Source of the DNA: Isoetes taiwanensis
Taxonomy: Eukaryota > Streptophyta > Lycopodiopsida > Isoetales > Isoetaceae
Direction: 5' to 3'
NCBI GenBank assembly: GCA_021234155.1
Contig: JAJEKV010000039.1
Location: 8,879,077 to 8,943,076 of the forward strand
DNA length: 64,000 nt
The stretch's first letter is position 1; every line of letters starts with the position of its first letter. The notes beneath the pieces were generated by a model. It had not been told where the DNA came from. It searched no databases and worked only from the letters and a program-made list of their open reading frames with translations. Of this stretch, positions 10,719 through 22,029 are shown piece by piece. The position numbers and the translations under genes are program-made.

Positions 10719-13480
10719 GACGACGACGACGACGACAATAAAGTTTATTAACGTCCACTGGAGCCCCTAGGCTATGGGATAAAATATGCTGAGTATGAGT
10801 AGAAAACAATACTGAAATGTTCATAGAATTGTTAGCACTCAGCGCTATCCAAAAGTTCTTGAAGGTAATGTCCCAGATAAGGGAGCATTAAGTGCTGCTG
10901 AAGCAATCTATCCATAGGCATAGCAAGTCAATCCCAGGCTCACGAGAGGCCCACGTTGCATGAGTTGTTGAATACGGCGTCAGTGGGTTTGTTGGGGTCA
11001 CACCTCCAGGAGGTAATGGATGCAGGGACTCAGTTGTGTCTTCCGGGACGACATTGAACTGTCCTACACAATTGTACAGCATGCCAGCAGACTTATTACT
11101 GCTAAGGTTTTTCCCTCGAAAACCCTTCGGGGCGGGGGTTTTTTAATCCTGTCAGTAATACGTTTGTTGCTCTTTTTTTTGTTTGGGTCCCATAGGCCAG
11201 TCGGTCTCCGTGGACGCTAAAAATCTATTCTATTCTATTCTAATCAATCATAAGATATTTGGCCCAGAGTTTATCATGTCTATGACATAAATAAATGGCA
11301 TGCCTTTCAGTTTCAATGTCTTCATTACAAGTACAGATTCTTTGTTCCTCTACAATATTCAGCCATCTCCCTCGTTTAATCATCAAACAATGGGAGTTCA
11401 TGCGTATACGTGCTACTGCTTTGACATGGCTAGGAAACATACTGTGAGGGCTCAAGCACTATGCTTTGGAATATAGTATTGGACTTTCTTCTTGGCAGAT
11501 GTATCGCAGTATGCGAAAAAGGTGGTTGTTTTGAACTCTTTTGAATGGGGACTAACCGAGAGATTCAAGCGGGTAAACCAGCCTTGCAGATCCTTATACC
11601 AGTAGCTTTTGCCATTCAAATCAAGCTGCATAGTAGTGTTAAGTGCAAGCCATACAAGAGAGTCCTCTTGCATTTGCTGTTTCTGATCCAGGTATCTCAA
11701 AGCGTTGTTCATAGCATGAATTTCCAGTGGATAGGATCCACTGTCATATAACATTATCTCATATGGGAATGCCCTTTTCACCTTAAATGTCATACATTAC
11801 AAGTGATTCGAAGAGTTTCTTCCCAAGTGGCCAATAGATAATATGGGCGTGCGGCAAATATTTGACAATGATAGAATGCTTTCATAGCAACTGCAATCCT
11901 ACAATCCATACCTTTAGTCCATGGCTTGCGCCCAGTGTACACTTCGTGTCCGAAAATATTTATAAGATTGGAACCTCTCAATTGCTTCCCCCCAGTATAG
12001 CAAAGCCACAGACTGTGTGCCAAAGCACAAGACTTTTGTTTTTTCCAAATTTACTGTAAGCCCAAACTGTGAGCAAAAATTACCCAGAACATCAAGCTGC
12101 TTTTGCAAATCATCTACAGTGTGAAAGCATAAAAGTAAATCATCTGCGTAGAGTAAAAGGATTACCAGCTCATGGAACATGCATGGAAAATGACATCATG
12201 ATTGCTTGAGAAAGTCTTCTAGTTGGTCTATATACAATCCAAACAAGGTAGGAGAAGGCGGGCAGCCCTGCTTTACTCCAATGTTACTGAGAATTAGATC
12301 CAAGAGACCGTCTGGAGTAGCAATTATTCCATGGACCAGTTCATACAATCTGCCTAGGGCTAGCACCCACTCGTTTGAGACACCAAGTTGGGTTAATCTG
12401 TTTAGTAGTTTTTGGCGGGGAACAGTATCGAATGCCTTGGCGAAATCAATGAAACAACAGAGCAGGAGCTTTTCTTGTGACTTGGCCTCTTCTATCAATG
12501 TATGTAATGTGAGCAAGTGATCTATGGTAGAAAAATCTTGTCTAAAGCCCACTTGCCCTCTTGCTCGTATGTTATGCTCTTCAGCCCATGACGTGAGTTT
12601 GGAATAAAAAATCTTTCCAAACAGTTTAGCAAGAATGGAGCTGATCATAGTTTTTCTATAATTATTTGGCAACAGAACATCATCTTTGTGGATTGGGTGG
12701 ATTATACTCGTTGTCCAAGCTTCTAGAAATCCATATACAATTGCCTGGTTAAAGAGTTCTAAGATCAACACTGCTAACTCCGTGCCACCATCTTTACGGT
12801 GTTCTGCCATTAGCCCATCTATGTCACATGCTTTGCCATGAGCTAGCTTACAGATCCCATTATTGACATCGTCAGGGGTTACACAAAAAACATTGCATCG
12901 TCTCCATGGGCAAGCATAATCTAATCTTCCCTTTGAAGTATAGGTGTAGTGCATATGTTTTTCAAGCCTGCAAATTCGTAAGAGCCAGCTGTTTAGTTGG
13001 AGGGGCTAATTTCTTCCAAAACCATTTGCAAGGTTTTCTTGATTTACAATCAAGTTCTTCTTGTTGAGCTTGAATCCATGCTCGCTTTTTCTTCTTAACA
13101 AATCTTCTATACTCTTGCAATTTGGCTGGATTATCAACTTGTTTTTGGCCAGCTTCAATTCATCATCATACCATGCGTTTCTAGCTGAGTGCCATTCTTC
13201 ATGCACTGCTCCCCATACACCTGCTTAGAACATTCCCTTAACAATGTATTAAGCGCGGTTGCCTTTGCATGTATACTGCTGAGGGCTCTTACATGCTGCA
13301 GCCCTTTCGTGACTTCCTTCTGGAAAGCCGCCTTTTTAGATCTACTATATTTAACATTTGCCTTTTGAGACCGCACGAGATGGATATTATTTGCAGCCAG
13401 AGTAATCATAATTGGAGCATGGTCACTCTCGTTTACAAAATCTCCAATTACAAAATCTTGAATCAGACCCATCAGATGTG
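10719..13480 (-). mobile_element. 5'-truncated LINE, minus strand, interrupted by another LINE
   Basis: From its 5' end it shows the endonuclease C-terminus (NESDHAPIMITLA, the SDHxPI motif, at about 13.42 kb), a connector, and a long RT open frame at 12196-12954. That frame has RT motifs NNYRKTMISSILAKLFGKI, FIDFAKAFDTVPR and GVKQGCPPSPTLFGLYID. LLYADDLLLC follows at about 12.15 kb, then a Cys/His C-terminus (CTCNEDIETERHAIYLC) at about 11.32 kb. A second LINE lies at 10934-11243. The protein resumes on its far side (RLLQQHLMLPYLGHYLQELL, 10862-10905), aligning with ALGSYIQEVLD of the LINE at 5-7.5 kb. The 3' end has the conserved stem-loop and a (GTC)6 tail at 10719-10736. ORF1 and most of the endonuclease are lost. 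A few frameshifts break the rest. Confidence 0.85.
10934..11243 (+). mobile_element. Short LINE 3' copy nested in the minus-strand LINE
   Basis: The plus strand aligns with the last ~350 bp of the LINE at 5-7.5 kb. It contains GGTCACACCTCCAGGAGGTA in the coding end, the TTCG hairpin block at about 11112, a stem AGGCC-AGTC-GGTCT at 11194-11207, GTGGACGCTAAAA and an (ATTCT)n tail. TCAATC occurs at both borders (10928-10933 and 11244-11249) and could be a short target duplication. Removing the copy makes the two halves of the interrupted LINE protein adjacent. Confidence 0.75.
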
Positions 13481-13710
13481 ACGTGATTATTAAACTTCAA
13501 TGGTATGCCGATGGTAAGCATTGGGATCCCCAGATCCCTTTCGAGTTCCTTCACCCATATCTCCTTCAAAAGGTAGACCTCATCACCAACATGCATATTA
13601 ACCTGAGTTAAACCACTTGGCTAGACTTTTACATCCAAGATATAGTTCCCCATTGTGCCCAACTCGGTGAACCTTCCCAATTATATATCGCCCAGAATCT
13701 ACTGCTTTAG
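13481..13710. other. Unassigned
   Basis: Sequence between the 5' end of the minus-strand LINE and the gag-like region. A broken frame on the minus strand has a protein-like look but matches no family I can name. Confidence 0.35.
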
Positions 13711-14675
13711 ATGTTGGGGCGTGACCGCTATGCATATGACCGTCAATTGCAGGAGCAAACAACTGTCTACCTTATGATGGGAGGGTCAGACTACTTTGAG
13801 GTTTGTTTTGCATTGGCCATCTTGATGGATCAATACATCGAAGATGAGGGTATAGAGGATGAGAAGGAAAACATGCCTATTTCTGCTTCTTTAGAAGATG
13901 ATGAGAGAGTGGGCAACGATGATTATGTGATGTGGAAACAGTTGGCTGAGGAGGTGCTAGTTCATAGGAGTTAGAGACACAAGCTTATGGGGCTGGATAA
14001 GTTACCGATCATCCACGTCGCCGGGCAACCTCAAGTGGGAAACTAAAATGGATGTCCTCTATGAGTGAGCTAGTATTGCATGGATGATCTGATTGATTTT
14101 TCTGCTCCTAAGCTCCCACCCCTAGTTTCACACCTATTGAGATATCAGCAGGAAGACTTTGATCTTGTCGACACTCTCCTTTAGCTGCGACATGTCTTCT
14201 CCAATGGGCCCCATCTAAGCCACCAAAAAAAGCTTTTGTCACTCAAAGTAGAAGGTGAGGATTTGACAGAGAATAACGACCATGTCCGTGAGGAGAAAGA
14301 GAGAGCAAAAGAAGAGGAGTTGGAGATGGATCTGGACAAAGAGATCCCATTGCCCCTCTCACCCACTTCTTCGTCTCTGCTTTTAAAGAAGGCCAAGTAA
14401 TTTTCATTGCTAAGGATTTAGCTCCAGAGGCGGAGGCATCCTGGTGGGCAGTCCAAGTCTTAGTAGCCATGCCAGACCACAAGAAGATCGACTTTCACAC
14501 CCTCACTCTTATGTTGGTGCGACGTGACCTTGCTATTACTGCCCTGGGCCAGGACATTGCCGCTTGGATGAGCATGAAAATGGTCGTAGCTGCACCTTTG
14601 GCAACTGCCTTCCCGCCTGAGATTGCATCAATGGCTACTGTCACTGTCGCTTTGCTTCGTCACCCAAGATAACCT
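13711..14675 (+). pseudogene. Decayed coding region upstream of gag, unassigned
   Basis: Several consecutive plus-strand frames (13711-13974, then about 14080-14400 and 14469-14672) are acidic and charged, for example EGIEDEKENMPISASLEDDE. They look like broken coding sequence continuous with the gag region downstream. I recognise no domain. It is likely the N-terminal part of the same polyprotein, or a captured fragment. Confidence 0.35.
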
Positions 14676-15279
14676 GAGCCTCCAATTCCTATGCAGGATG
14701 AGGCAGGGCCAAGTTCTTGACAAAAATTTTGTGACGTTTTAATTGTATTGGGCCTCGAGCACTTTTATATATTATGTAGCCATAACTGGCAATCTTATTT
14801 GCACTATATAAAATAATTTCGATTGACAATGGTCTGATTATGGATGAAGCTTACGTATGTTAGATCATTCTTAATTTGATTCATACGCACTTCTCATCTA
14901 TAACCAAATTTCTCTTTGCTATAGACGGAATATGAAACTCGCCCTGGGCAATTCCAGTGGAACATGGACGGTTAACTCCCGAGCAAGAACTTATCCTTAT
15001 GAAGCATCAGATGGTCAAACTCTAGGCCTATGTATTGCAAAGGAATCTGTAACCTATGGTCCAAGAATATGGTCCCGAGGTGCCTACAGTTGAATCTAAT
15101 CAGATGCCGTCACCACCTGCATCGACACGGGCTGCTGTCACCCCAACACATTCCAAGCACATCTGTAGCTCTTTTACATACGATTTCTAGCTCAGAGTCT
15201 TCAGATTCCTCAGCTTCAGAAGTAGAGCTTATCAAATCCAGCAAGAAGGAAAGACAGTCGACTTTGCAATTACTAGTGT

Positions 15280-16060
15280 TTGGAAGAATCGTAAACTTGC
15301 TCAGTTTTCAGGAAAGTCTAGGTCTGATATCGATGCAGTCATAAATTGATGAAATGCATGAGTTTGATAAATCTTATGGCATGGCAGAGAAAGATATTGG
15401 CAAAGTTATAACTACCAATCTTACAAGTTTCGCATATATTTGGTGGAAGGGATATGCCAAGACTCACGGATTGACTAGGAGCAAATGTAGGTTTAAAACA
15501 TTTGCAAAGGCATTTAAGTCCCATTATATTCCACGAGCACATCAATGCCAGCAGATCCAGACCTTTTACCGCTTGAAATAGAAGAATATGTCTGTCCAGG
15601 CCTATACAGACGAGTTCATGCGTCTTCAGTTGTATGTTCCAGTTATCACAAAACATTGTGCAGTTGAAGGTATATTGAAGGGTTATTATCAAGCCTTAAA
15701 AAGATGGTGCGGCCCATCAATCCTAAAGCTATTGTCGAAGCTGGGGGCTTAAGCTCTTAGCCTAGAAGAGAAAACACCGAAGTATTCTTATCCAGGATCC
15801 TCAACTTTTGGGGAAGGCAAGGCATATGCGTCATATAAAGCATGTTCACCTAGCCCAGGACCTCCACAGCAATCTTCCTATCAGAAGCCGGATAAGAAGG
15901 TCAGTTCTAAGCTGCCAGCACCATGCAACAGATTCTCCATTCCATTCCCAGAGAAGCTCGAGAATAGCTAAGGAAGGACAAAGCATGTTTCTGTTGTTTC
16001 TGACCAGGGCATCGCATGCAAGAATGGCCCTATGTCACCCAGGCAGTGCAAGCAGCTTTG
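15280..16060 (+). pseudogene. Ty3/gypsy gag remnant with degenerate zinc knuckle
   Basis: The frame at 15354-15581 and its continuation past a stop read IWWKGYAKTHG, FKTFAKAFKSHYIP, then MSVQAYTDEFMRLQLYVPV. This matches the retrotransposon gag pattern W..F...F...Y.P....R...F..L.Q..MSV.EY..EF..L. Near 15975 a CCHC-like segment reads CFCC, a stop, then PGHRMQEWP. Gag normally coats the element RNA. Several stops and frameshifts make it non-functional. Protease follows directly. Confidence 0.75.
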
Positions 16061-16189
16061 GCAGAAATGGAATGCGAGGAACTGCCGGCCTTGTGCGACC
16101 TCCCTATTTTAGCTGACGAAGAACCATGCGATTATATCCAAGGTGAGTCCCACATTTTTGCTGCTATAGAAACGGGGAATGCAGATAGT

Positions 16190-16400
16190 CAACCTACCCT
16201 CATATCCATCGTGGGCAAGATACTCCAAGCCTTTTGTCATTCTCATGGATACGGGTTATACACATAATTTTGCATCTCCTAGAATGGCCGGCATTTTGCA
16301 TCTGAAACCTTTGAGATCTAAACCCTGGCTAGTCGTGCTAGCTTGTGGAGCTATCCATCACACTCAAGGACAGTGCCCCATTTTTGGGGTGAAATTGGTG
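16190..16400 (+). pseudogene. Retropepsin (protease) remnant joined to LTR C
   Basis: The plus strand reads ILMDTGYTHNFAS, with the catalytic DTG followed by the usual x-x-N-F-x-S, and then LACGAIHHTQGQCPIFGVKL. This is the order of the aspartic protease of Ty3/gypsy elements. The frame is cut at about 16390, where LTR C begins. The junction lies in sequence that resembles the LTR start itself (TGCCCCA...TTTGGGG...GAAATTGGTGG). Confidence 0.75.
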
Positions 16401-17568
16401 GAGGAGGAGCAGCTTGTTCAACCTTGTTCAAACTAGAGAGATGGAGACCCTGAGAGACGACAGTTCTAGCCAGGAGCCTGAGTGCTAGCTAATCCTTGTA
16501 TGATTAACCTTTATTTGTTGCTTAAGTTGAGGTTAGGAATGAATTTAGGTATTATGGTAGTTCTTTTTCTGCACCTCTTGTGCTTGGGGGATTAAGAGGG
16601 GTAGAGACATAAAGGCTAGTAGAAGTAGAGATATTTCTAGCTAAAATCCCATAAATCCCAAGTGTGCACAAGAACCCATCTGGCTGTGGATGTTATCCCA
16701 AGATTGAGCACCATACAATGGACATAATGGTGAAGTGGAGGCGGAGCCTTGCTGAGCGTGGCTACTGAAGCTCCTATAGTGTGCTAGTCTTATAGTCGGT
16801 CACCGCATGTAGGCCGGATATGGGTCTGACACCCCCCTAGGTCGTAGGCACCATCTGGTGGAACGTTCTAAGCTCGATAGGTGCAGTGAGCCGACCTATG
16901 GATTTTGAAGGGTTAGTCGGATACGGATGCATGGGCGCCAGTGGTGTCATGATCCTCTAGACATCGATGAAACCATTATGCTCCGGCAGGGGATTCGTCT
17001 CTATCCTGCCTCATCGGACTGAGGATATTCAACTTGGAGTAGTGACATAGGGTGATTCCATGAGATTACATCTCCGCAAGGCTACAACCACACCGTAGCA
17101 TATTTCAGCTTATCTGCATAATGCGCACAGGAGGGGCAGATGGAGTGGACTACCCTAGTTATTGTTCTATGCCAACCAATGCCATTGTCATGACTGTCTG
17201 TTGCTATTCGGAGACCCTGACCATTAGTCGACCCGAGCCAGGGGTAGAACAGTCATTTATGATGTCTTTTATATGTCGTGTTGGTATTATACTGTTGTTC
17301 ATTGGATGATGGATGGGCCACCCTTCGTAGTGGCATATTATTTATGTATATTGTTGCTAGTGCTAATATGTATGTATGCTTCTGCCATATAGGATATTCC
17401 ATAGAAGGTGTGGGACGAATGACACCTTTGTGCCCTTCACCCGAACACTTGGCCATCAAGGGTAGTTCTAGTCAGATGGAGGGCCTTCCCTTGGTGATTG
17501 AGTTGCCATGGAAGGGGAATTTCCCATATTTATACGATAGGAGCATCATATAGGTTCGGGGAGCGTCA
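16374..17568 (+). repeat. LTR C (3' LTR)
   Basis: Homologous to LTR B from TGCCCCA to GGGGAGCGTCA. No polypurine tract precedes it; protease coding sequence does. Confidence 0.7.
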
Positions 17569-18096
17569 CATAAACCATTACGTTCCACTCACATTTTCAC
17601 GTCCAGAAAACCAATGTTATTCGCCAACCAACCAAGGACTCTCATGCAATACCAATAAACCTCATGATTTTGAGTTTGATTATGTTGTCCATTGATATCT
17701 ATTTTAAATGCCAACTACAACATCCTACATTTTGTACTCAGCAAACTGTATGTAGTCTGCACATTCCAGTCAGACTTCTAGTTTCAAGTTCGCTTGGCTT
17801 CTCCCCCCATGTGACTCCATAGCTTACTCCACCAACTTGTATATCATACGTATATATAGTACATATGTTGTCAACTTATGGCAACATCCCACAACAATGC
17901 TAGACCTTTTGCTTTAAATTGGTTCAGACCTAAACTTTGGTAGTTACCCTATAACAAAAGTTACCCTATAACAAAACCCACTGCCTATGTGCCAGTCATG
18001 ATGTGGCTGTATCATCGACTTGCCAAATTGACATAGCCAACTCCTTTTTTGAGTTGTTTAAAACGAGATGCGCGCTGGACTACCTTGGCTGTCGAA
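17569..18096. other. No gene recognised
   Basis: AT-rich flank. A short direct repeat AGTTACCCTATAACAAAA is seen at about 17940-17975. Confidence 0.4.
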
Positions 18097-18194
18097 TCCG
18101 TCTATCCTACGGCCCAGATTGTATGTTGGGTCGTCTGGGTGCCTCTCCGTCTATCCTACGGCCCAGATTGTATGTTAGGTCGTCTGGGCGCCTC
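18097..18194. repeat. Two-copy 49-bp tandem repeat
   Basis: TCCGTCTATCCTACGGCCCA begins at 18097 and again at 18146. The two 49-bp units differ at only a few positions. Confidence 0.85.
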
Positions 18195-18271
18195 TCATTT
18201 TTATTATGGTCACTTAGATTGGGGGCGCCTATGATTTTGAAATATGAAATACAGGTTCGCCCACGATTTTG

Positions 18272-18352
18272 AAATATGAAATGCAGAGACTCGAACCTCT
18301 ACCAAAATAACTCAATATCCTTTTAATAATAATGCTTTAACCAATGCAATCA
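18272..18352 (-). repeat. tRNA-like relic (possible SINE head)
   Basis: On the minus strand GGTTCGAGTCT matches the RNA polymerase III box B consensus GGTTCGANTCC at 10 of 11 positions and sits in a T-arm-like stem (AGAGGTTCGAGTCTCT). About 50 nt upstream TTGCATTGGTTAAAGCA resembles a D-arm/box A. No complete tRNA cloverleaf can be drawn, so this is a decayed tRNA gene or tRNA-derived SINE. Confidence 0.35.
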
Positions 18353-19025
18353 ATGAGTAAACATGCTTAATTTTTCTATTGTATCTATATTTTTCTTTTT
18401 TGTCCTTTTTTTGCCCTAATAACCTAGTCAATTATTTCAGGGGTATGATCTATGGTCTTGAGAATGGTGATATGCATCCATATCAAATCCCCTTGGAACC
18501 TCTTGTTATTGTGCTACATATTTAACCATTGTTTACGAGTCACCCTTTTGTAGGGTATCTAATTTTGGTTGGGGTAAGGTATTCCCAATCATTACTCTAG
18601 TGTCGTAGGGTCATTAAATTCCATGAATAAGCTTAACTATCCCAAGGCATTATATCTGGAGAAATATATTTATGCTTATAATTACAAAATTGTTCAATGG
18701 TTATTAGTGGCATATATGAAGGTATTTAATTCATCTTTAATATTTACTACGAATTCATTGTGAAATTATTGCACAACGAAGCTTACACCAAATCGATTTG
18801 TTACAAAATTCAGGATGTTTTTCTTCAAAAGTTGGAGACTCATATGCACCCATCTAGATAGACTAACATGCTAGGGTGATGAATACATTCGTAAAAGAAT
18901 GTATGACTTTTATAGAGGAATTGGGACATCTAGCAACAAGCACCAAGCAAGCAAATTCTTAAGCCATTATGGCATGAGAATTATATACACAAGTGAAATA
19001 CCAATGAGTTGACCAGCATCACCAT
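18353..19025. other. No gene recognised
   Basis: AT-rich sequence without recognisable coding, RNA or repeat features. Confidence 0.45.
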
Positions 19026-19330
19026 GCAAAATCACAGATTTCCGGACTGCACATCCGGCCCCCAGAAACCCTAAAGCGCTCATGGTCTTGGACGCACGTT
19101 TCTGATCATATCTAGAGATCCAGAGCTCCGTTTCAGCTGAAATTTGTTGCGTTGGAAAGCCCTCTCAGAGACCTTTCAGTAGGTATGTGATTTTCATGTG
19201 GTTGAGTCATATTTCCAAAGCAAAATTGTAGATTTCCGGGCTGCCAATAAAACGCTCTGAAAACCCTGAAGCGCTCGTGGTGCTGGCCACACGTTTCTGA
19301 TCATATCTGGAGCTTGGGGAGCTTTGGGTT
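19026..19330. repeat. Diverged tandem duplication, period about 196 bp
   Basis: GCAAAATCACAGATTTCCGG (about 19026) recurs as GCAAAATTGTAGATTTCCGG (about 19221). Both are followed by CTGCC/CTGCA, AAACCCT(A/G)AAGCGCTC and ACGTTTCTGATCATATCT. The second unit runs into the 5' side of the LINE. It may be a LINE 5' untranslated repeat or an older element. Confidence 0.65.
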
Positions 19331-19393
19331 CAGAATCAGGGACTTCACAATAGACTTGGCCTCAGGTTCAGACTTGCAGTAGTGAGACTCTAA

Positions 19394-20245
19394 ATGACCC
19401 AGGACGTGACTCTCAGGCAGCAGACAATGGAAGAAAAGCTGCATGCACTAAAGAAGCGAGCACGGAACGGAGAGGGCTCCTCTCCCTCGAGCATGTCACG
19501 CAGTCCGAGAATATAATGAGCATTGGAGGCAAAGTTGACAAGAAGTTAGGGATAGGTTGGCAAGTATGGAGGCACAAAGAGACACCCAGCCAACAGTAGC
19601 CATCCTCAAGAAACAGTTGGTGAAGGAGAGAGAACGGATCTCCACATTAGAAGAGCAGGTGCGGCCATTGAATGACCGCTTTGGGCTGGCCGACTTCGAG
19701 CGCAGTCAAGCACGAGGTATTGTCGCTCAGTTAAGAAGTGAATTCATAGCAACATCTCAAACACCGAATGAGGTTACCCAAATGGATTGATAGGATCCAT
19801 CGCCAGTGACGATGAGATATCACAACCGGCAGAGAGAGCTCGTGCAAGCAAAGGGAACAGATTACAGCTTGGCTACCGCAGTTCAAGAGACAACGAAGGA
19901 GGACAGAAGCAAAGACCCGTGCTCGCCCTAGAGAAGAGGATGGCCGAAGTTTCACCGAGAGATGTATGATCTCCATTTCCGAGATGAAACGAAGCAGTGC
20001 ACGCCCGGAGGCAAAGATCAACAAGGCGCCCAATGCCGAGAGGCGAGGTGGCCCGTGGAATCGCGCAGTCCTTCATGAGGAGGAGCGTGGATCGCCAATC
20101 CCGCCGGCTGAACCTCATTGTCCGGGATTGCCCTCAAGATCATGGGGAAGATCTGCCGGCTAAGCTTAATGCCCAGGCCGATGACTACAACCGCAAGATT
20201 TGGGGTGAGAAACCCGACCAGAGCGGGGGCCAAACATGAGACCCC
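19394..20245 (+). pseudogene. LINE ORF1 (coiled coil, RNA-binding-like)
   Basis: A chosen ATG at 19394 opens a Gln/Glu/Lys-rich helical stretch. After two stops a frame at 19557-19787 continues as a clear coiled coil (ILKKQLVKERERISTLEEQV). Another frame at 19997-20239 contains RRLNLIVRDCPQDHGEDLP, resembling the start of the RNA-recognition-like domain of LINE ORF1 proteins (N-x-x-I-x-G-x-P-E). ORF1 proteins bind the element RNA in a ribonucleoprotein particle. Three or more frameshifts break it. The family placement is by position and pattern only. Confidence 0.6.
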
Positions 20246-20639
20246 GACCGGTCAAATTCACGTTGTTGGACCGTGCATCCAAGACTCTATTGCTGCAACG
20301 CCAGCCGGGTTGAAGGGGACATCAATATACTTGGACATGTGATCTTACTCCAAAGGCAACAAAAAAGAGAGACGAGAGGAGTTCACAAAAATCGTGCAAG
20401 TCGAAAGGTGGGGATCGGCGTGCTTGGTTAATGGCAAGATGAAGGTGTTTGTACCTCCGCGCCAACAAGAGTGAGAGGCAGCCGGGGCGATGGGGCCGGG
20501 GACATCTAGACCTTTCACCTCCGGGGACGGCAAACCGGATGCAACAACCGGGACCCGGTGCTCGGGCACCACTGAACGCCCCCCGCAACCTCTCGGGGAG
20601 CCGGTGCGGGACAACCGCCCACAAAAACATAGGGACAAA

Positions 20640-21490
20640 GTGTCTTCGACTTGTATCATGGAACCGTAGGGGATTCCCCGAAGAAGGGCAAAGTGGCCTT
20701 GTTGGGATCGCTATGTATGGACATCATCTTCTTGCAAGAGACATGGGAATATCGTGGGCATCAGCCGGACATCCGGGATACCGGTGCTTTCGCCGCTAAT
20801 GCATGCCATGGCAAGCGAGGATATGGAGGGGTGGCATGCTACTTCAAAGATGCTATAGCAGCCACCGGTCTCGCTCCACAAGGGCCGACGGACTTAACCG
20901 CTACCGTGGGTGAGAATACCGGAGCTTCAAAGATCGTCCATTATTTATTGCATCTTTGTTATATACCCCATGCACGCCTCTAAGTTCTACAGGTCCGGGA
21001 GGCGCAACACGGATGTACAAATGCCTTACGAGAGATCGTATGATGACATAGAGCAATGTCGCCCGGCAAGGGCATGTGCTCTTGTTAGAGATTTCAATGC
21101 CCACACCGCATACCGGTGCGGTCGGTTACCTTCCGTGGAGAGGCCGATCGACCCCCCCGCTTTGAAACATTTGCACCCCAACATGCCGCACGGTCTCAAG
21201 ATACAGTCACCAACGCCTTTGGAAGGGAGTTGGTTCAACTCTGTCAGGTCTTTGACATGGTAGTGTGCAATGGTATGATCAGATGGCCGCAATCAGGGGG
21301 TTTTACTTGCAAGAGCGATAGACATGATGGTGGAGCTAGCGTGGTAGACTATCTCCTTGCTCCAGTGGTAGGACTTGACATGATCAGCGAGCTCTCAATT
21401 GGCACACGAACAAGGGATGAGGAGGCTTTGTCGGACCACTATCCACTTTATGTCACTTTGGATTGGGAGCACTCAGTAGCGCAATCACAG
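20640..21490 (+). pseudogene. LINE ORF2 apurinic-type endonuclease domain
   Basis: Broken frames read LRLVSWN (about 20644), FLQETWEYRG, GKRGYGGVACYF, DFNAHTAYRCG (about 21090) and finally ALSDHYPLYVTLDWE (about 21430-21470). These are the N, QE, GG, DxNxH and SDH motifs of the APE-like endonuclease that nicks target DNA to start target-primed reverse transcription. Frames shift at about 20980 and about 21260. Confidence 0.8.
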
Positions 21491-22029
21491 AGTAGAAACC
21501 ATCAGGGGTTGAGATACATCCCCGACTATCGAAAGCAAGCAGAATATGAGTATGTGTTGGAAGGTGAACTGCAGGGGATTGATGCCCTTTGCACGTTACA
21601 TGATAGGTGGGAATGGCTTGTAAATGCCTTACTCACAGCAGCTAGTGTATGCTTTGCAGCGAGGGATCGCTCGCGAATGGACACTGCGCAGTTCCCTCAG
21701 AATCCCTGGTTTGACGCTGAGTGCAAGGCTCTAAAGACCCAACTACGCCTCGTCTCAGATCCACAATTGCGGCAGCAGCCATTCAGACTATAGAGCATTC
21801 TTGAAATCCAAAAGCATGCGCACATTGCAGACCATCAAGAACGATGTTTGATTTGTTGATGATCGAAATAAAGCCTTCCGGGCGTAGGGTGTTGTACAAG
21901 AGGCATCAACCACCCGCAATATTACCGTGAGACCGCTGGATGCATCGCTTGGAGGAGTCTGTATGATCCCCCAGAGCAGCTGCTGGGGGTTCCGTGATCG
22001 TAGGAGAAATGCTGCGGCTCACGGAGGAA

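Larger units (their letters stand above)
8198..17568 (+). mobile_element. Old Ty3/gypsy-type LTR retrotransposon, internally rearranged
   Basis: Two direct ~1.2 kb repeats (B 8198-9439, C 16374-17568) flank an interior. The interior has a primer binding site just after B and gag, zinc-knuckle and protease remains in plus orientation at 15.3-16.4 kb. RT, RNase H and integrase are absent; protease runs straight into LTR C. The interior also holds a histone H3-like pseudogene and a nested pair of LINEs. The LTRs are visibly diverged (many substitutions and small indels), so the element is much older than the one at 34-41 kb. I found no convincing target duplication, which fits recombination at one end. 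Confidence 0.7.
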
